A DNA stretch of 34,315 bases from an uncultured Mycoplasmatota bacterium (GTDB lineage: Bacteria > Bacillota_I > Bacilli_A > RF39 > UBA660), in the NCBI GenBank assembly GCA_900544625.1, contig UQVR01000013.1, forward strand, positions 1-34,315, read 5' to 3'. Position 1 is the first letter of the stretch, and every line of letters starts with the position of its first letter. This document shows, one piece after another, positions 24,006 to 31,976 of the stretch. Below the pieces are notes generated by a model. That model saw only the letters and a list, made by a program, of their open reading frames with translations, was not told the DNA's origin and made no database searches. A program made the position numbers and the translations under genes.

Positions 24006-26546
24006 TCATATATTTTCACCTTTAATAACATCAATTATATTTTCATTTCTTGTTTTTCTTAAAGCAAAATGCATAATTAAACTAACTAAAATATAAACAA
24101 CCAATATTGCAATTATAATTGCTTGCCATGGAAATAAATATCCATAATCACTACCATTTGCAAATGCCTTATAAATAGCAAATGAACCTAATATACCTAA
24201 AGGAATACCAATAATTAATGCTTTCGTAGAATACATAATTGACTCTAAGTTAATCATTTTATTAAATTCATTTTTAGTCATTCCAATAGATTTTAACATT
24301 GCAAGTTCTCTTCTTCTTAAATTCATATTTGTATTTATAGTATTTATTATATTTGTAATACCAATCAAACTAATAACAATAATAAAACCATATAAGAAAA
24401 TTGCTACTAAAATAATTAAACTTCTTTGAGCCTTAGCTTCTGTTTCAATATTAAACAAACTATAATTAGTAATATCATTATCAAGTAAATATTCTTTAAT
24501 TAAACTTTCTAGTTTTTCTGCATCTGTTGATTTAATATACAAACTTTTTGAATCAGTAGCCGTTATATTATAATTAAATACAATATAATCATAAAATTCA
24601 TCACTTACTATAACCATTGGAGTTTCACTATATACATTTTGAAGTCCCATTGGGGAGATATCAATTCTTTTTATAATTCCAATACTTAAATCTTTATTAT
24701 TAATAGAACCAGTTACAGTTTTAAATTTATTTAAATCAAATAAATTTACTTCCTTGTAATTTTTACTACCTTCTTGATAAAAAATATTTTTATCAATTAA
24801 TAAACCTTTATAATTATAATTACTTTCATCAACTTTATTTTCTTTAAGTATTCTTTTAAACTCATCTTCACCTACAGACATAATTCTAAGGGACAAATCA
24901 TTTACACCATCAAAAAATTTTAATACATCTTCATTATAATATTTTTTATAATCAAATGTCATACTCATACTTCTAATAATACTATACCTACTAATATTAT
25001 CCATTTTTATTATATCATTAATTATTTTTTTAGATTCTTCTTCATTAGTATCCCTAAGATAAAGCTGAATATCGTAATTAATATCTTGATAATACTGATT
25101 TGTTAATTTAAAGCCATAACTTAAAAATGATGATAAGGAAATAAATACAGCAACACTTATTACAATTGATATAATCGTAGTTCTATTTCTTTTTTTATTT
25201 CTCTTTAAATTCTTATAGGCAATATCTCCACCGACACCAAATAATTTATCAACTAACTTAGATGACTTAATCTTTTTACTATTAATTTTTATTTCATTAT
25301 TATTTCTAATAGCTTCAATTGGTGAAATTTTACTACTCTTTTTAGCTGCTCTAACCACAGACAAATAAATTGTAACTGCTCCAAGTATAATGCTTAAAAT
25401 TATTGGCCAAATAGATACGCTAAATACAAATTTAAAATCATCAGAAGTATACTTAGCAAAATAATTTATTAAAATAACAAGTATATAATCAGCAAGTATA
25501 CCTGATAATATACCTAACGGAATACCAATTAGACCAAGAATAAAACCTTCATGTAAAACATTTTTCTTTATTTGTTTACTTGTTGCTCCAACACTAGAAA
25601 GCATACCATACATCTTTTTCTTCTCTTGATTAGCAATATCAAAACTATTTTTTATAACAAATACACTAGTAAGTATTATAATACCTATTACTACACCTGA
25701 AATAGCATATAACATATTCATTGTTCTATCACTTAAACTAGCTCCACTCCATCTTAAAAGATCATCATTTAAAGTAATATTATATTTATTTAGATCATTA
25801 TCATTTGCTATATTATTTATATATTCTTTATAATATTTAGCATCTTTAAATAATAAAGATACATTTATATTATCACTTACATTATCTATTTTAGTAATCA
25901 TCACATAACCCGGAGCACTGTATCCTTCAATATTATAATTTAATCTTTCCATAATACCCACAATTTTATATTCATGTTTATGTGTATCAGTTATATATTC
26001 TTGACATTCGTTAATTTCTCCTTCTTCAACGTAATATGGATTACTTTGATTTAAAATAGTTCCATCCGTGCATACTCTTTTACCAATATCTAAACTAATT
26101 GTATCACCAATTTTTACTTTAGCATTATTTTGAAATGGTACGCTAACTACGATTTCTCCACTATCCTGAGGAAGTCTACCTGAAACTATTTTTAATGTTG
26201 TATTATCAAAAGCCGATTTTGTATATCCCACAACATAAGCATATGGTTTATATTTATTGGTATTATCAACTTTAGCATAACCTAAAGTTTCACTTAAATA
26301 CATATTCTTTACATGACTATTATTTGTAAAGTATTTTAAATCTTTTTTACTTACATTTTCAATTGTTAAATGTCTATTTCCTCCAGCAATAATTGCTCTA
26401 TTAACTAATGTTGCCTTTAGGGAAGTAACCATTCCTGCCACTGCGCATATTAATGCAACAGAAAGCATAATACCTATTATTGTTACTATTGTTCTTTTTT
26501 TATTTAATTTTAAATTTTTAATAGTTAAATTATTTAATACATTCAT
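24006..26546 (-). CDS. ABC transporter permease, double FtsX domain
   Basis: An 846-residue permease of the MacB/FtsX type: an N-terminal TM (about 18-42), a large extracellular domain (about 45-275), a first FtsX domain with three TMs (about 278-400), then a second TM/extracellular/FtsX unit (about 455-840). Each FtsX domain carries the coupling region typical of the family (MLSSVGAT and MLKSIGMT). Such proteins do not usually carry cargo across the membrane by alternating access; they act by mechanotransmission on peptides or lipoproteins. The start is 2 nt after the ATPase stop. With the ATPase and two-component genes it looks like an antimicrobial-peptide or cell-envelope stress module. 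Confidence 0.92.
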   Translation of the reverse strand: MNVLNNLTIKNLKLNKKRTIVTIIGIMLSVALICAVAGMVTSLKATLVNRAIIAGGNRHLTIENVSKKDLKYFTNNSHVKNMYLSETLGYAKVDNTNKYKPYAYVVGYTKSAFDNTTLKIVSGRLPQDSGEIVVSVPFQNNAKVKIGDTISLDIGKRVCTDGTILNQSNPYYVEEGEINECQEYITDTHKHEYKIVGIMERLNYNIEGYSAPGYVMITKIDNVSDNINVSLLFKDAKYYKEYINNIANDNDLNKYNITLNDDLLRWSGASLSDRTMNMLYAISGVVIGIIILTSVFVIKNSFDIANQEKKKMYGMLSSVGATSKQIKKNVLHEGFILGLIGIPLGILSGILADYILVILINYFAKYTSDDFKFVFSVSIWPIILSIILGAVTIYLSVVRAAKKSSKISPIEAIRNNNEIKINSKKIKSSKLVDKLFGVGGDIAYKNLKRNKKRNRTTIISIVISVAVFISLSSFLSYGFKLTNQYYQDINYDIQLYLRDTNEEESKKIINDIIKMDNISRYSIIRSMSMTFDYKKYYNEDVLKFFDGVNDLSLRIMSVGEDEFKRILKENKVDESNYNYKGLLIDKNIFYQEGSKNYKEVNLFDLNKFKTVTGSINNKDLSIGIIKRIDISPMGLQNVYSETPMVIVSDEFYDYIVFNYNITATDSKSLYIKSTDAEKLESLIKEYLLDNDITNYSLFNIETEAKAQRSLIILVAIFLYGFIIVISLIGITNIINTINTNMNLRRRELAMLKSIGMTKNEFNKMINLESIMYSTKALIIGIPLGILGSFAIYKAFANGSDYGYLFPWQAIIIAILVVYILVSLIMHFALRKTRNENIIDVIKGENI

Positions 26547-26548
26547 AA

Positions 26549-27226
26549 TTAATTCCTTACATCACTAACTATTTTTCCATCTTCAATAGTAATAACTCTA
26601 TTTGCAACACTTGCAATATCAGGATCATGTGTAATAACAATAATAGTTTGATTATATTTTTTATTTGATTCTTTTAATAATGCTACAATTTCATCACTAG
26701 CCTTAGAATCCAAATTTCCTGTTGGTTCATCCGCTAAAACTAATGCTGGATTATTAATAATAGCTCTTCCAATTGAAACTCTTTGTTGTTGACCTCCAGA
26801 TAATTCATTGGGCAAATGTTTTCTTCTAGTACTTAAACCTAAAGTATCAATAATTTCATTAAGTCTATCCTTACTTACATTTTTACCATCTAACTTACAA
26901 GGAAGAACTATATTTTCTTCAACATTTAAAATTGGTATTAAATTATAAAATTGATAAATTAATCCTACTTGTCTTCTTCTAAATATAGCTAAAGCATCAT
27001 TATTCATACTATAAATATCTACATTATCAATAAATACTTTACCACTCGTAGGTCTATCAACACCTCCAAGTAAATGTAAAAGTGTAGATTTCCCACTACC
27101 ACTGGCCCCAACAATAGCAACAAAATCTCCTTTTTCCACACTAAAACTTACATGATCTACAGCATTAATCGTTGTATTACCATTCTTATAAGTTTTAACT
27201 AAATTTTCAACTCTTAATATATCCAT
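26549..27226 (-). CDS. ABC transporter ATP-binding protein, MacB/LolD type
   Basis: A 225-residue ATPase with Walker A GASGSGKST, Q-loop YQFYNLIP, signature LSGGQQQRVSIGRA, Walker B LVLADEPTGNLDS and H-loop THDPD. The Q-rich signature and 'ADEPTGNLDS' are typical of the MacB/LolD/BceA group that pairs with FtsX permeases. The frame is open to GTG at 27235; the ATG at 27226 with GGGTGATG is the best start. First gene of the transporter-two-component unit. Confidence 0.95.
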   Translation of the reverse strand: MDILRVENLVKTYKNGNTTINAVDHVSFSVEKGDFVAIVGASGSGKSTLLHLLGGVDRPTSGKVFIDNVDIYSMNNDALAIFRRRQVGLIYQFYNLIPILNVEENIVLPCKLDGKNVSKDRLNEIIDTLGLSTRRKHLPNELSGGQQQRVSIGRAIINNPALVLADEPTGNLDSKASDEIVALLKESNKKYNQTIIVITHDPDIASVANRVITIEDGKIVSDVRN

Positions 27227-27267
27227 TTTCATCACCCATTAAAATCATATTATTTTATTATGACTCT

Positions 27268-27289
27268 AAAGTGACTAATTCATCACTTT
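27268..27289. promoter_or_regulatory. Inverted repeat upstream of the ABC operon
   Basis: AAAGTGA-N8-TCACTTT, a perfect 7-bp inverted repeat about 40 nt upstream of the ATPase start. Its position and shape suit a binding site for the OmpR-type regulator of the same cluster; this is inference. Confidence 0.45.
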
Positions 27290-27373
27290 TAAAATTTATT
27301 TTAACATTTATACCAATTATTAACAATATATTTTAAAATATTAATGCCATAATAATAATGAAAGGTGGTATGT

Positions 27374-27562
27374 ATGACAGAAAAAGATTTATTATATTTA
27401 AATGATGCCTTCAATTGGAACTTAATTGCTTTAAAAAAATATAAAGTATATGAAGAATTCACTACAGATAATACATCTAAATTAATAGAAAAGTTAATTA
27501 AATTACATGAAGATAATTGCAATGAGATATTATCTATGTTAAAGGAGAATAATAATGAGTGA
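27374..27562 (+). CDS. Small helical protein, spore-coat associated (tentative)
   Basis: A 62-residue, all-helical acidic protein beginning MTEKDLLYLNDAFNWNL. The pattern resembles the first helices of CotF/DUF-type spore-coat proteins, and it is directly followed by a CotF-like gene that starts 8 nt before its end. The ATG at 27374 has AAAGGTGG; the frame is open from 27365. A function in the spore coat is inferred from the neighbour only. Confidence 0.6.
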   Translation: MTEKDLLYLNDAFNWNLIALKKYKVYEEFTTDNTSKLIEKLIKLHEDNCNEILSMLKENNNE

Positions 27563-27806
27563 TAAAGATTATTTATTAGAAATGTTAACAACTGAAAAAA
27601 ATATATCAGTAAATTTAGTATATGCTTTAAATGAAGCAAGTAATAAAAATATTTATGATTTATATTTTAAAATGTTTAAAAGTATTAATAAAATAACAAA
27701 AGATATTTATGAAGAATGTGTAAATAAAGGATATTATCAAAAGAATAATATCCCTTACAAAAAGATAATGGATTCTTATAATCAATTATCTAAAGAAATC
27801 ATTTAA
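27555..27806 (+). CDS. CotF-like spore coat protein
   Basis: An 83-residue protein that matches the Coat_F family start (DKDYLLEMLTTEKNIS), then NEASNKNIYDLYFKMF and EECVNKGYYQ. This is a ferritin-like helical fold common in spore coats of Bacilli and Clostridia. It overlaps the 3' end of the preceding small gene by 8 bp and has AAAGGAG inside that gene. A strong terminator follows. With spoVS it points to a sporulating lineage, but coat-like genes can persist after loss of sporulation. Confidence 0.8.
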   Translation: MSDKDYLLEMLTTEKNISVNLVYALNEASNKNIYDLYFKMFKSINKITKDIYEECVNKGYYQKNNIPYKKIMDSYNQLSKEII

Positions 27807-27813
27807 TAATTTT

Positions 27814-27851
27814 AAAACCAAATTGATTTTTTAATCAATTTGGTTTTTTTT
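27814..27851. terminator. Strong terminator after the cotF-like gene
   Basis: A perfect 14-bp stem (27815-27828 with 27833-27846) with a TTTT loop and a run of T. It also overlaps the end of the convergent methyltransferase gene. Confidence 0.92.
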
Positions 27852-28611
27852 ACTTTTTAGCAACTATACCATAATATCTTCTTACTAATTTTATTCCTTT
27901 TGATGTTTCATTTTCATCAACATATTGTGAAAATAAATCTGTTTCAATTGTTTTTCTTTCATATTGTTGATTTTTTTCTTCAGATAATGAATCTAATATT
28001 GGTGTTTTTTGAAGTAAAGCATATAAATCTTCCTTTGTCTTATAATATTCAACATCATGTAATGGAATTAACTCTACACTTCTAAATCCAGCATCCATAA
28101 CTCTTTCATAATCTATTAAACTTATAGGTTTTGGATCATTTAATGCTTGTCCTCTTCCAAAGAGTCTTTTTAAGGCCCAACAATCTAATTTATCAACTCC
28201 CCTTAAAATTAATTGCCCATTATCTTTTAATGTTCGAAAAATTTGAATAGGATCTATAGTTGTATGACGAGCAGTAACAACATCAAAGTAATTATCAGGA
28301 GTGTCCATATTTAAATTATCCATAACTCTGAACGAAACATTTTTTCTTCCACTACTTTCCAAATTTCTATTAGCGGCTTCAATCATTGCACTAGAAAAAT
28401 CTGTTCCCAAGATTTCTGCACATTCAGGAAAATATTTAAGAACTTTTTCTCCAGCTGCAGTACCTAAATCCAACACTCTAAAATTCTTTTGAACTCTTTT
28501 TCTTATTTCTTTTTCATAAACCCAATTTGTAAATGATTCAGTAAAATAATCAATATCATCAAAAGACCAATTAGCTAAGTTACTATAATAATCATGTTCA
28601 TTTGTTTTCAT
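27850..28611 (-). CDS. Class I SAM-dependent methyltransferase
   Basis: A 253-residue methyltransferase of the small-molecule or Methyltransf_11/25 type: motif I VLDLGTAAGE (45-54), acidic loop LGTDFSSAMIEAA, then NYFDVVTARHT and the late strand LILRGV. The substrate is not evident. The start ATG (28611) overlaps the stop of an upstream leader ORF by 4 nt (ATGA), with AAAGGATG inside that ORF. Expression is thus probably coupled to translation of the leader peptide, and a terminator hairpin lies within the leader. This arrangement resembles inducible resistance or stress genes, but the protein itself is not a recognisable resistance enzyme. Confidence 0.88.
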   Translation of the reverse strand: MKTNEHDYYSNLANWSFDDIDYFTESFTNWVYEKEIRKRVQKNFRVLDLGTAAGEKVLKYFPECAEILGTDFSSAMIEAANRNLESSGRKNVSFRVMDNLNMDTPDNYFDVVTARHTTIDPIQIFRTLKDNGQLILRGVDKLDCWALKRLFGRGQALNDPKPISLIDYERVMDAGFRSVELIPLHDVEYYKTKEDLYALLQKTPILDSLSEEKNQQYERKTIETDLFSQYVDENETSKGIKLVRRYYGIVAKK

Positions 28612-28745
28612 TTATATATCATCCTTTCTCTCTTGTTGTGGGTGTATAAAAAAAACCTCCTTTCATGAATATACAACAAAAAACAACCACAAAATAATTG
28701 TGTATATTTTTTGCCATTCATGAGGAGATTCTTAAGGCTCTTCAT
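28608..28745 (-). CDS. Leader peptide (uORF), 45 aa
   Basis: A short ORF in the leader of the methyltransferase gene, with ATG at 28745 and AAAGG 4-5 nt upstream; the peptide starts MKSLKNLLMNGKKY. It runs through the whole terminator hairpin and ends at TGA 28608-28610, overlapping the methyltransferase start by 4 nt. A hydrophobic Cys-rich middle (LFCGCFLLYIH) corresponds to the hairpin loop side. Ribosomes on this frame would unfold the hairpin, so it is a candidate sensor of ribosome stalling or of translation rate. Too short for standard gene calls. Confidence 0.55.
   Translation of the reverse strand: MKSLKNLLMNGKKYTQLFCGCFLLYIHERRFFLYTHNKRERMIYK
28648..28727 (-). terminator. Attenuator hairpin in the methyltransferase leader
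   Basis: A long stem on the minus strand: CTCCT with AGGAG, ATGAAT with ATTCAT, ATATAC with GTATAT, closed by a loop of about 20-25 nt and followed by eight T (28648-28655). It lies about 40 nt before the gene start, inside the leader ORF, so it can end transcription before the gene. Confidence 0.8.
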
Positions 28746-28813
28746 TATTCCTTTAAACATATAAGTTTATCCGATAGTAAAACGCGAATGACCAATTGAT
28801 TTACTACGAGTAA

Positions 28814-28842
28814 ATTCTATCAAAAAAAGTAATTTTTGTCAA
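28814..28842 (-). promoter_or_regulatory. Promoter of the methyltransferase leader
   Basis: On the minus strand TTGACA (28837-28842), 17-nt spacer, TAGAAT (28814-28819). The leader is about 195 nt. An inverted pair (TAGTAAA with TTTACTA) lies near its 5' end (about 28765-28802) and could take part in an alternative fold. Confidence 0.8.
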
Positions 28843-28853
28843 AATTATATTGT

Positions 28854-29321
28854 TTAATTAAAATAAATTCTTGCTTTAGATAAATTTTTAAGTCTTTTAA
28901 TTTTAACAAAACTTTGTGTTGAAGAAAAAATAAGACCATAAACAGAACTACAAATTGTAAGCCATCCTGACATTAAAATAACTTCTTTTAAAATACTAAC
29001 AAAACCAGTGTAATAAATAATTATTAAAGCAATACCAAGTGCTAAAAGAATTGCTTTTCTATCTTGTTCTTTTTCGTAAGTACATAATAAATCTTTTACT
29101 TGAATACCATAACTTTTTCTTATTATATCAATCATATCTTGCTTTTCTTCATCACTTATCTTTTCTTTACAAGTTATATTAATTATAACTTTATTATTAT
29201 AATCACCCTCTAAAGATTCATTATAAATGTATTCACTTAATTTATCATTTATTTTTAAATTAGAAAACTTATTATAAAAGTCTCTCTTCTTATTTAAATT
29301 AACTAGTATCTCCGCATTCAT
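28854..29321 (-). CDS. Hypothetical membrane protein, 155 aa
   Basis: About 85 soluble residues with an alpha/beta pattern (NNKVIINITCKEKISDEEKQ) are followed by two membrane helices (about 88-106 and 110-132) and a basic C-terminal tail. I do not recognise the family. It lies 4 nt downstream of the gene at 29326-29697, with its Shine-Dalgarno (AAGAGG) inside that gene, so the two are expressed together and may act together at the membrane. Confidence 0.65.
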   Translation of the reverse strand: MNAEILVNLNKKRDFYNKFSNLKINDKLSEYIYNESLEGDYNNKVIINITCKEKISDEEKQDMIDIIRKSYGIQVKDLLCTYEKEQDRKAILLALGIALIIIYYTGFVSILKEVILMSGWLTICSSVYGLIFSSTQSFVKIKRLKNLSKARIYFN

Positions 29322-29325
29322 TTTA

Positions 29326-29697
29326 TCAACCTCTTTTTAACACAAAATCATTTATTGTTATTAAATTATTATCAACTAAAATAGACTCAAAAGATTCTTG
29401 TAACATATTACTATGCACTAACCACCATACTGCATCTTCTAAAGAAAAATCTTTTAATTTATAAACATTTTCATTTATCAAAACTACATTTCCTATTATC
29501 TGAGGGCCTTTTTTTACAAGTATACCTTTTTCTAATAGTACTCTCATTATTTCGTATAAATAAAGAAATGTTTCTGCAAATCCTAAACTAGAATTTAAAG
29601 ACAAGGTTATATCTCTATCATTTATTTTACTTATTTCTTGTACATATTCAACAATATCTGTTATATTATCTCTATTAATTGTTTTTACTATCCACAT
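29326..29697 (-). CDS. Hypothetical soluble protein, 123 aa
   Basis: A mostly helical protein with no membrane segment. VKKGPQIIGNVVLI in the middle and SLEDAVWWLVHSNM in the second half are its most distinctive parts; no family is recognised. The frame is open to 29712, but GAGGG fits the ATG at 29697. A promoter TTTAAA-N17-TATACT on the minus strand lies just upstream, divergent from the LtaS-like gene. First gene of a two-gene unit. Confidence 0.65.
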   Translation of the reverse strand: MWIVKTINRDNITDIVEYVQEISKINDRDITLSLNSSLGFAETFLYLYEIMRVLLEKGILVKKGPQIIGNVVLINENVYKLKDFSLEDAVWWLVHSNMLQESFESILVDNNLITINDFVLKRG

Positions 29698-29751
29698 AAC
29701 TACTACCCTCATTATAAGTATACTATCAATTTATTAGTTTTTAAAGCCATA

Positions 29752-29780
29752 TTTACAAAAAAGTCTAATTATAGTATAAT
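29752..29780 (+). promoter_or_regulatory. Promoter of the LtaS-like gene
   Basis: TTTACA (29752-29757), 17-nt spacer, TATAAT (29775-29780). Transcription would start near 29787, which argues for the internal TTG start of the gene. Confidence 0.82.
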
Positions 29781-29798
29781 TTTCATGTGGTGATTAGT

Positions 29799-31706
29799 TT
29801 GAAAAAATCTGAAAAAAAGAAAAAAAAAGAAAAAAAATTTGATAGAAAAAAAACATTAAATTCAATAATTATTTTCATAAAAAAATATTACTATATATTA
29901 TTATTAGCTTTACCTTTTATTCTTATAGATTTATTCACAAGGTATAAAGTTAAATTTTATGGTTTATTAAAACCAGTTCCAAATCTCTTTACTATTATCT
30001 GGATTACACTATTATTAGGTATATCTTTATATCCAAAGAAAAAAATTGGAAAAATTATTTATTCAATAATATTTGTTTTATCATTAGCAATATATTTAGT
30101 AAACAATGTTTACTTTTCTATGACTGGTGTATTTTTTGATTTCAGTATGGTTTTACTTGCAGGTGAAGGTTCAGAATATTTACTTGATTCAATTAAAAAT
30201 TGTGACGTATCAGTTTACTTATTTTTAATTCCAATATTTATTACATTCATCCTTGCTTTCAAAGTTTATCCCAATAATGAAAAAAGAAATTACAAGAGAT
30301 TCTTATATCCATTTATAGTATTCATTGTTTTACATACCATCACTCCATTATTCTTAGGAAAAGCCAATGAAGAATTAACATGGAGTACATGGAGAAATCC
30401 TAGAAATATTTACAATAGTTTTAATGATAATAATAAATCAATGACTGTATCAGGTATATATGAATACACAGCAAGAAACTTTTATATAACATTTTTGAAA
30501 AATAAAAATACAACAAATGAAGAAGACATTAAATTTTTAAAAGAAGAATATTCTAAAGAAATTGAACTAAACAAAAATAAATATACAGGAAAATACAAAG
30601 ATAATAATCTAATAATGATTCAACTTGAAGGTTTAGATTCATGGTTAGTTAATAAAAATGATACTCCAACAATTTATAATCTAATGAAAAACAGTATTAA
30701 TTTTACTAATCATTATTCATATTATAATGGTGGGGGATCAACATTTAATTCAGAATTTGCAGTAAATACAGGATTCATTACTCCACTTTCATATACTCAA
30801 AATGCTTATACATTTAATAAGAATTCATTTCCATATAGCTTAGCACATTTATTTAAAGAACAAGGTTATACAGTAAATGCCTTCCATATGAATACTAAAG
30901 AATATTATTCAAGAGGTACAAATTACAAAAACTGGGGTTATGATAACTATTATGGTTTAGTAGATCAAAATACATATAAAGATAATTCATATTATTTAGA
31001 TAGAGAATTACTTTTAAATGAAGAATTTAAAGATAAAATGTTTAGCAGTGAAAAATTTGTTGATTATATAATTACTTATACAAATCATATGCCTTTTAAT
31101 CCTGAAAAAGGAAATTGTAAAATGTTACTTGACTTAGATAGTAAAGATGCTGAAAATACAAGTTATGATTTAACCGAAGAAGATTGTGCAAGAAGACAAG
31201 CAAAAGAAACTGATTATATGATTGAATTATTACTTAAAGAGTTAAAAGAAAGAGAACTTCTAGATAAAACCACAATAGTGGTTTTCACCGACCATTATCT
31301 TTATACTTTATCAGATAAAACAATCCTAGATAAATATAAAAATACGAGTAATAATTTAATAAATCATACACCATTCTTTATTTACACAAACAATAAAGAT
31401 AAGAAAACAATTAAAACAGTTACATCACAATTAAATATTTTACCAACAGTTCTAAATTTATTTGGAATAGATTATAATCCAAACTATTACATCGGAGAAG
31501 ATGCTTTAAATAATAATTATCAAAAGTTAGTATTCTTTAGTGATTACTCATGGTATGATGGCAATGTTTATGTTGATGGAGGTTTAGTTACTAACAACAG
31601 ATACATTAAACCAGACTTACTAGAACAAAAAAATTATTATGTAAATTACCTAGTCAAGAAAAATGATTTAACATTGAAATATAACTATTTTAAAGAAATT
31701 GAGTAA
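29799..31706 (+). CDS. LtaS-like lipoteichoic acid synthase / sulfatase-type phosphoglycerol transferase
   Basis: A 635-residue membrane enzyme: a basic N-terminus, five TMs (about residues 31-187), then a large extracellular sulfatase-fold domain. The nucleophile Thr is in GGGSTFNSEF (about residue 315). Metal-binding features include the early Glu in MIQLEGLDSW and the late FTDHYLY. LtaS-type enzymes polymerise glycerol phosphate from phosphatidylglycerol onto a lipid anchor; other members modify wall polymers or glycolipids, so the exact polymer is uncertain. GTG at 29787 would be at the transcription start; TTG at 29799 with TGGTGA at 5-nt spacing is the better start. Single gene, terminated at 31732-31755. 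Confidence 0.88.
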   Translation: MKKSEKKKKKEKKFDRKKTLNSIIIFIKKYYYILLLALPFILIDLFTRYKVKFYGLLKPVPNLFTIIWITLLLGISLYPKKKIGKIIYSIIFVLSLAIYLVNNVYFSMTGVFFDFSMVLLAGEGSEYLLDSIKNCDVSVYLFLIPIFITFILAFKVYPNNEKRNYKRFLYPFIVFIVLHTITPLFLGKANEELTWSTWRNPRNIYNSFNDNNKSMTVSGIYEYTARNFYITFLKNKNTTNEEDIKFLKEEYSKEIELNKNKYTGKYKDNNLIMIQLEGLDSWLVNKNDTPTIYNLMKNSINFTNHYSYYNGGGSTFNSEFAVNTGFITPLSYTQNAYTFNKNSFPYSLAHLFKEQGYTVNAFHMNTKEYYSRGTNYKNWGYDNYYGLVDQNTYKDNSYYLDRELLLNEEFKDKMFSSEKFVDYIITYTNHMPFNPEKGNCKMLLDLDSKDAENTSYDLTEEDCARRQAKETDYMIELLLKELKERELLDKTTIVVFTDHYLYTLSDKTILDKYKNTSNNLINHTPFFIYTNNKDKKTIKTVTSQLNILPTVLNLFGIDYNPNYYIGEDALNNNYQKLVFFSDYSWYDGNVYVDGGLVTNNRYIKPDLLEQKNYYVNYLVKKNDLTLKYNYFKEIE

Positions 31707-31731
31707 AAACCTACTTTGTTAAAGAACGAAT

Positions 31732-31755
31732 AAAATCACCTACCAAGGTGATTTT
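31732..31755. terminator. Bidirectional terminator between the LtaS-like gene and the DGR operon
   Basis: AAAATCACC (31732-31740) and GGTGATTTT (31747-31755) form a 9-bp stem. The stop of the last DGR gene lies in the loop. Confidence 0.8.
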
Positions 31756-31976
31756 ATCCATTCTTTAATCAAATATTCATAATATTTATTATTACATCTA
31801 GAAACAACATTAACCACAAAATCATTACTTACTATAACATAACTAATATCTTCATTTTTAATATATTTTATAAGATTAACATCAACACCACAACTTTTCT
31901 TCTTACCATTCTTATCTTCAAAGATAACAACAAAATCTTTATATAATCTTTTAAAAAAATAATACTTATTTTTCAT
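31740..31976 (-). CDS. Small unknown protein at the 3' end of the DGR operon, 78 aa
   Basis: Its ATG lies inside the last codons of the RT gene: ATGAAAAATAA holds both this start and the RT stop, an 11-bp overlap. The two must therefore be co-transcribed and probably translationally coupled. The product is basic, with an alternating beta-strand pattern (FFKRLYKDFVVIF, ISYVIVSNDFVVNVVS) and two Cys. No family is recognised. The operon terminator follows immediately, so it belongs to the DGR unit and may be an accessory factor. Confidence 0.7.
   Translation of the reverse strand: MKNKYYFFKRLYKDFVVIFEDKNGKKKSCGVDVNLIKYIKNEDISYVIVSNDFVVNVVSRCNNKYYEYLIKEWIKSPW

Noticed and set aside
27301..27639. 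Minus-strand open frame over the spore-coat-like genes
   Set aside because: It has no Shine-Dalgarno and is opposite two genes with good start signals and a family match.
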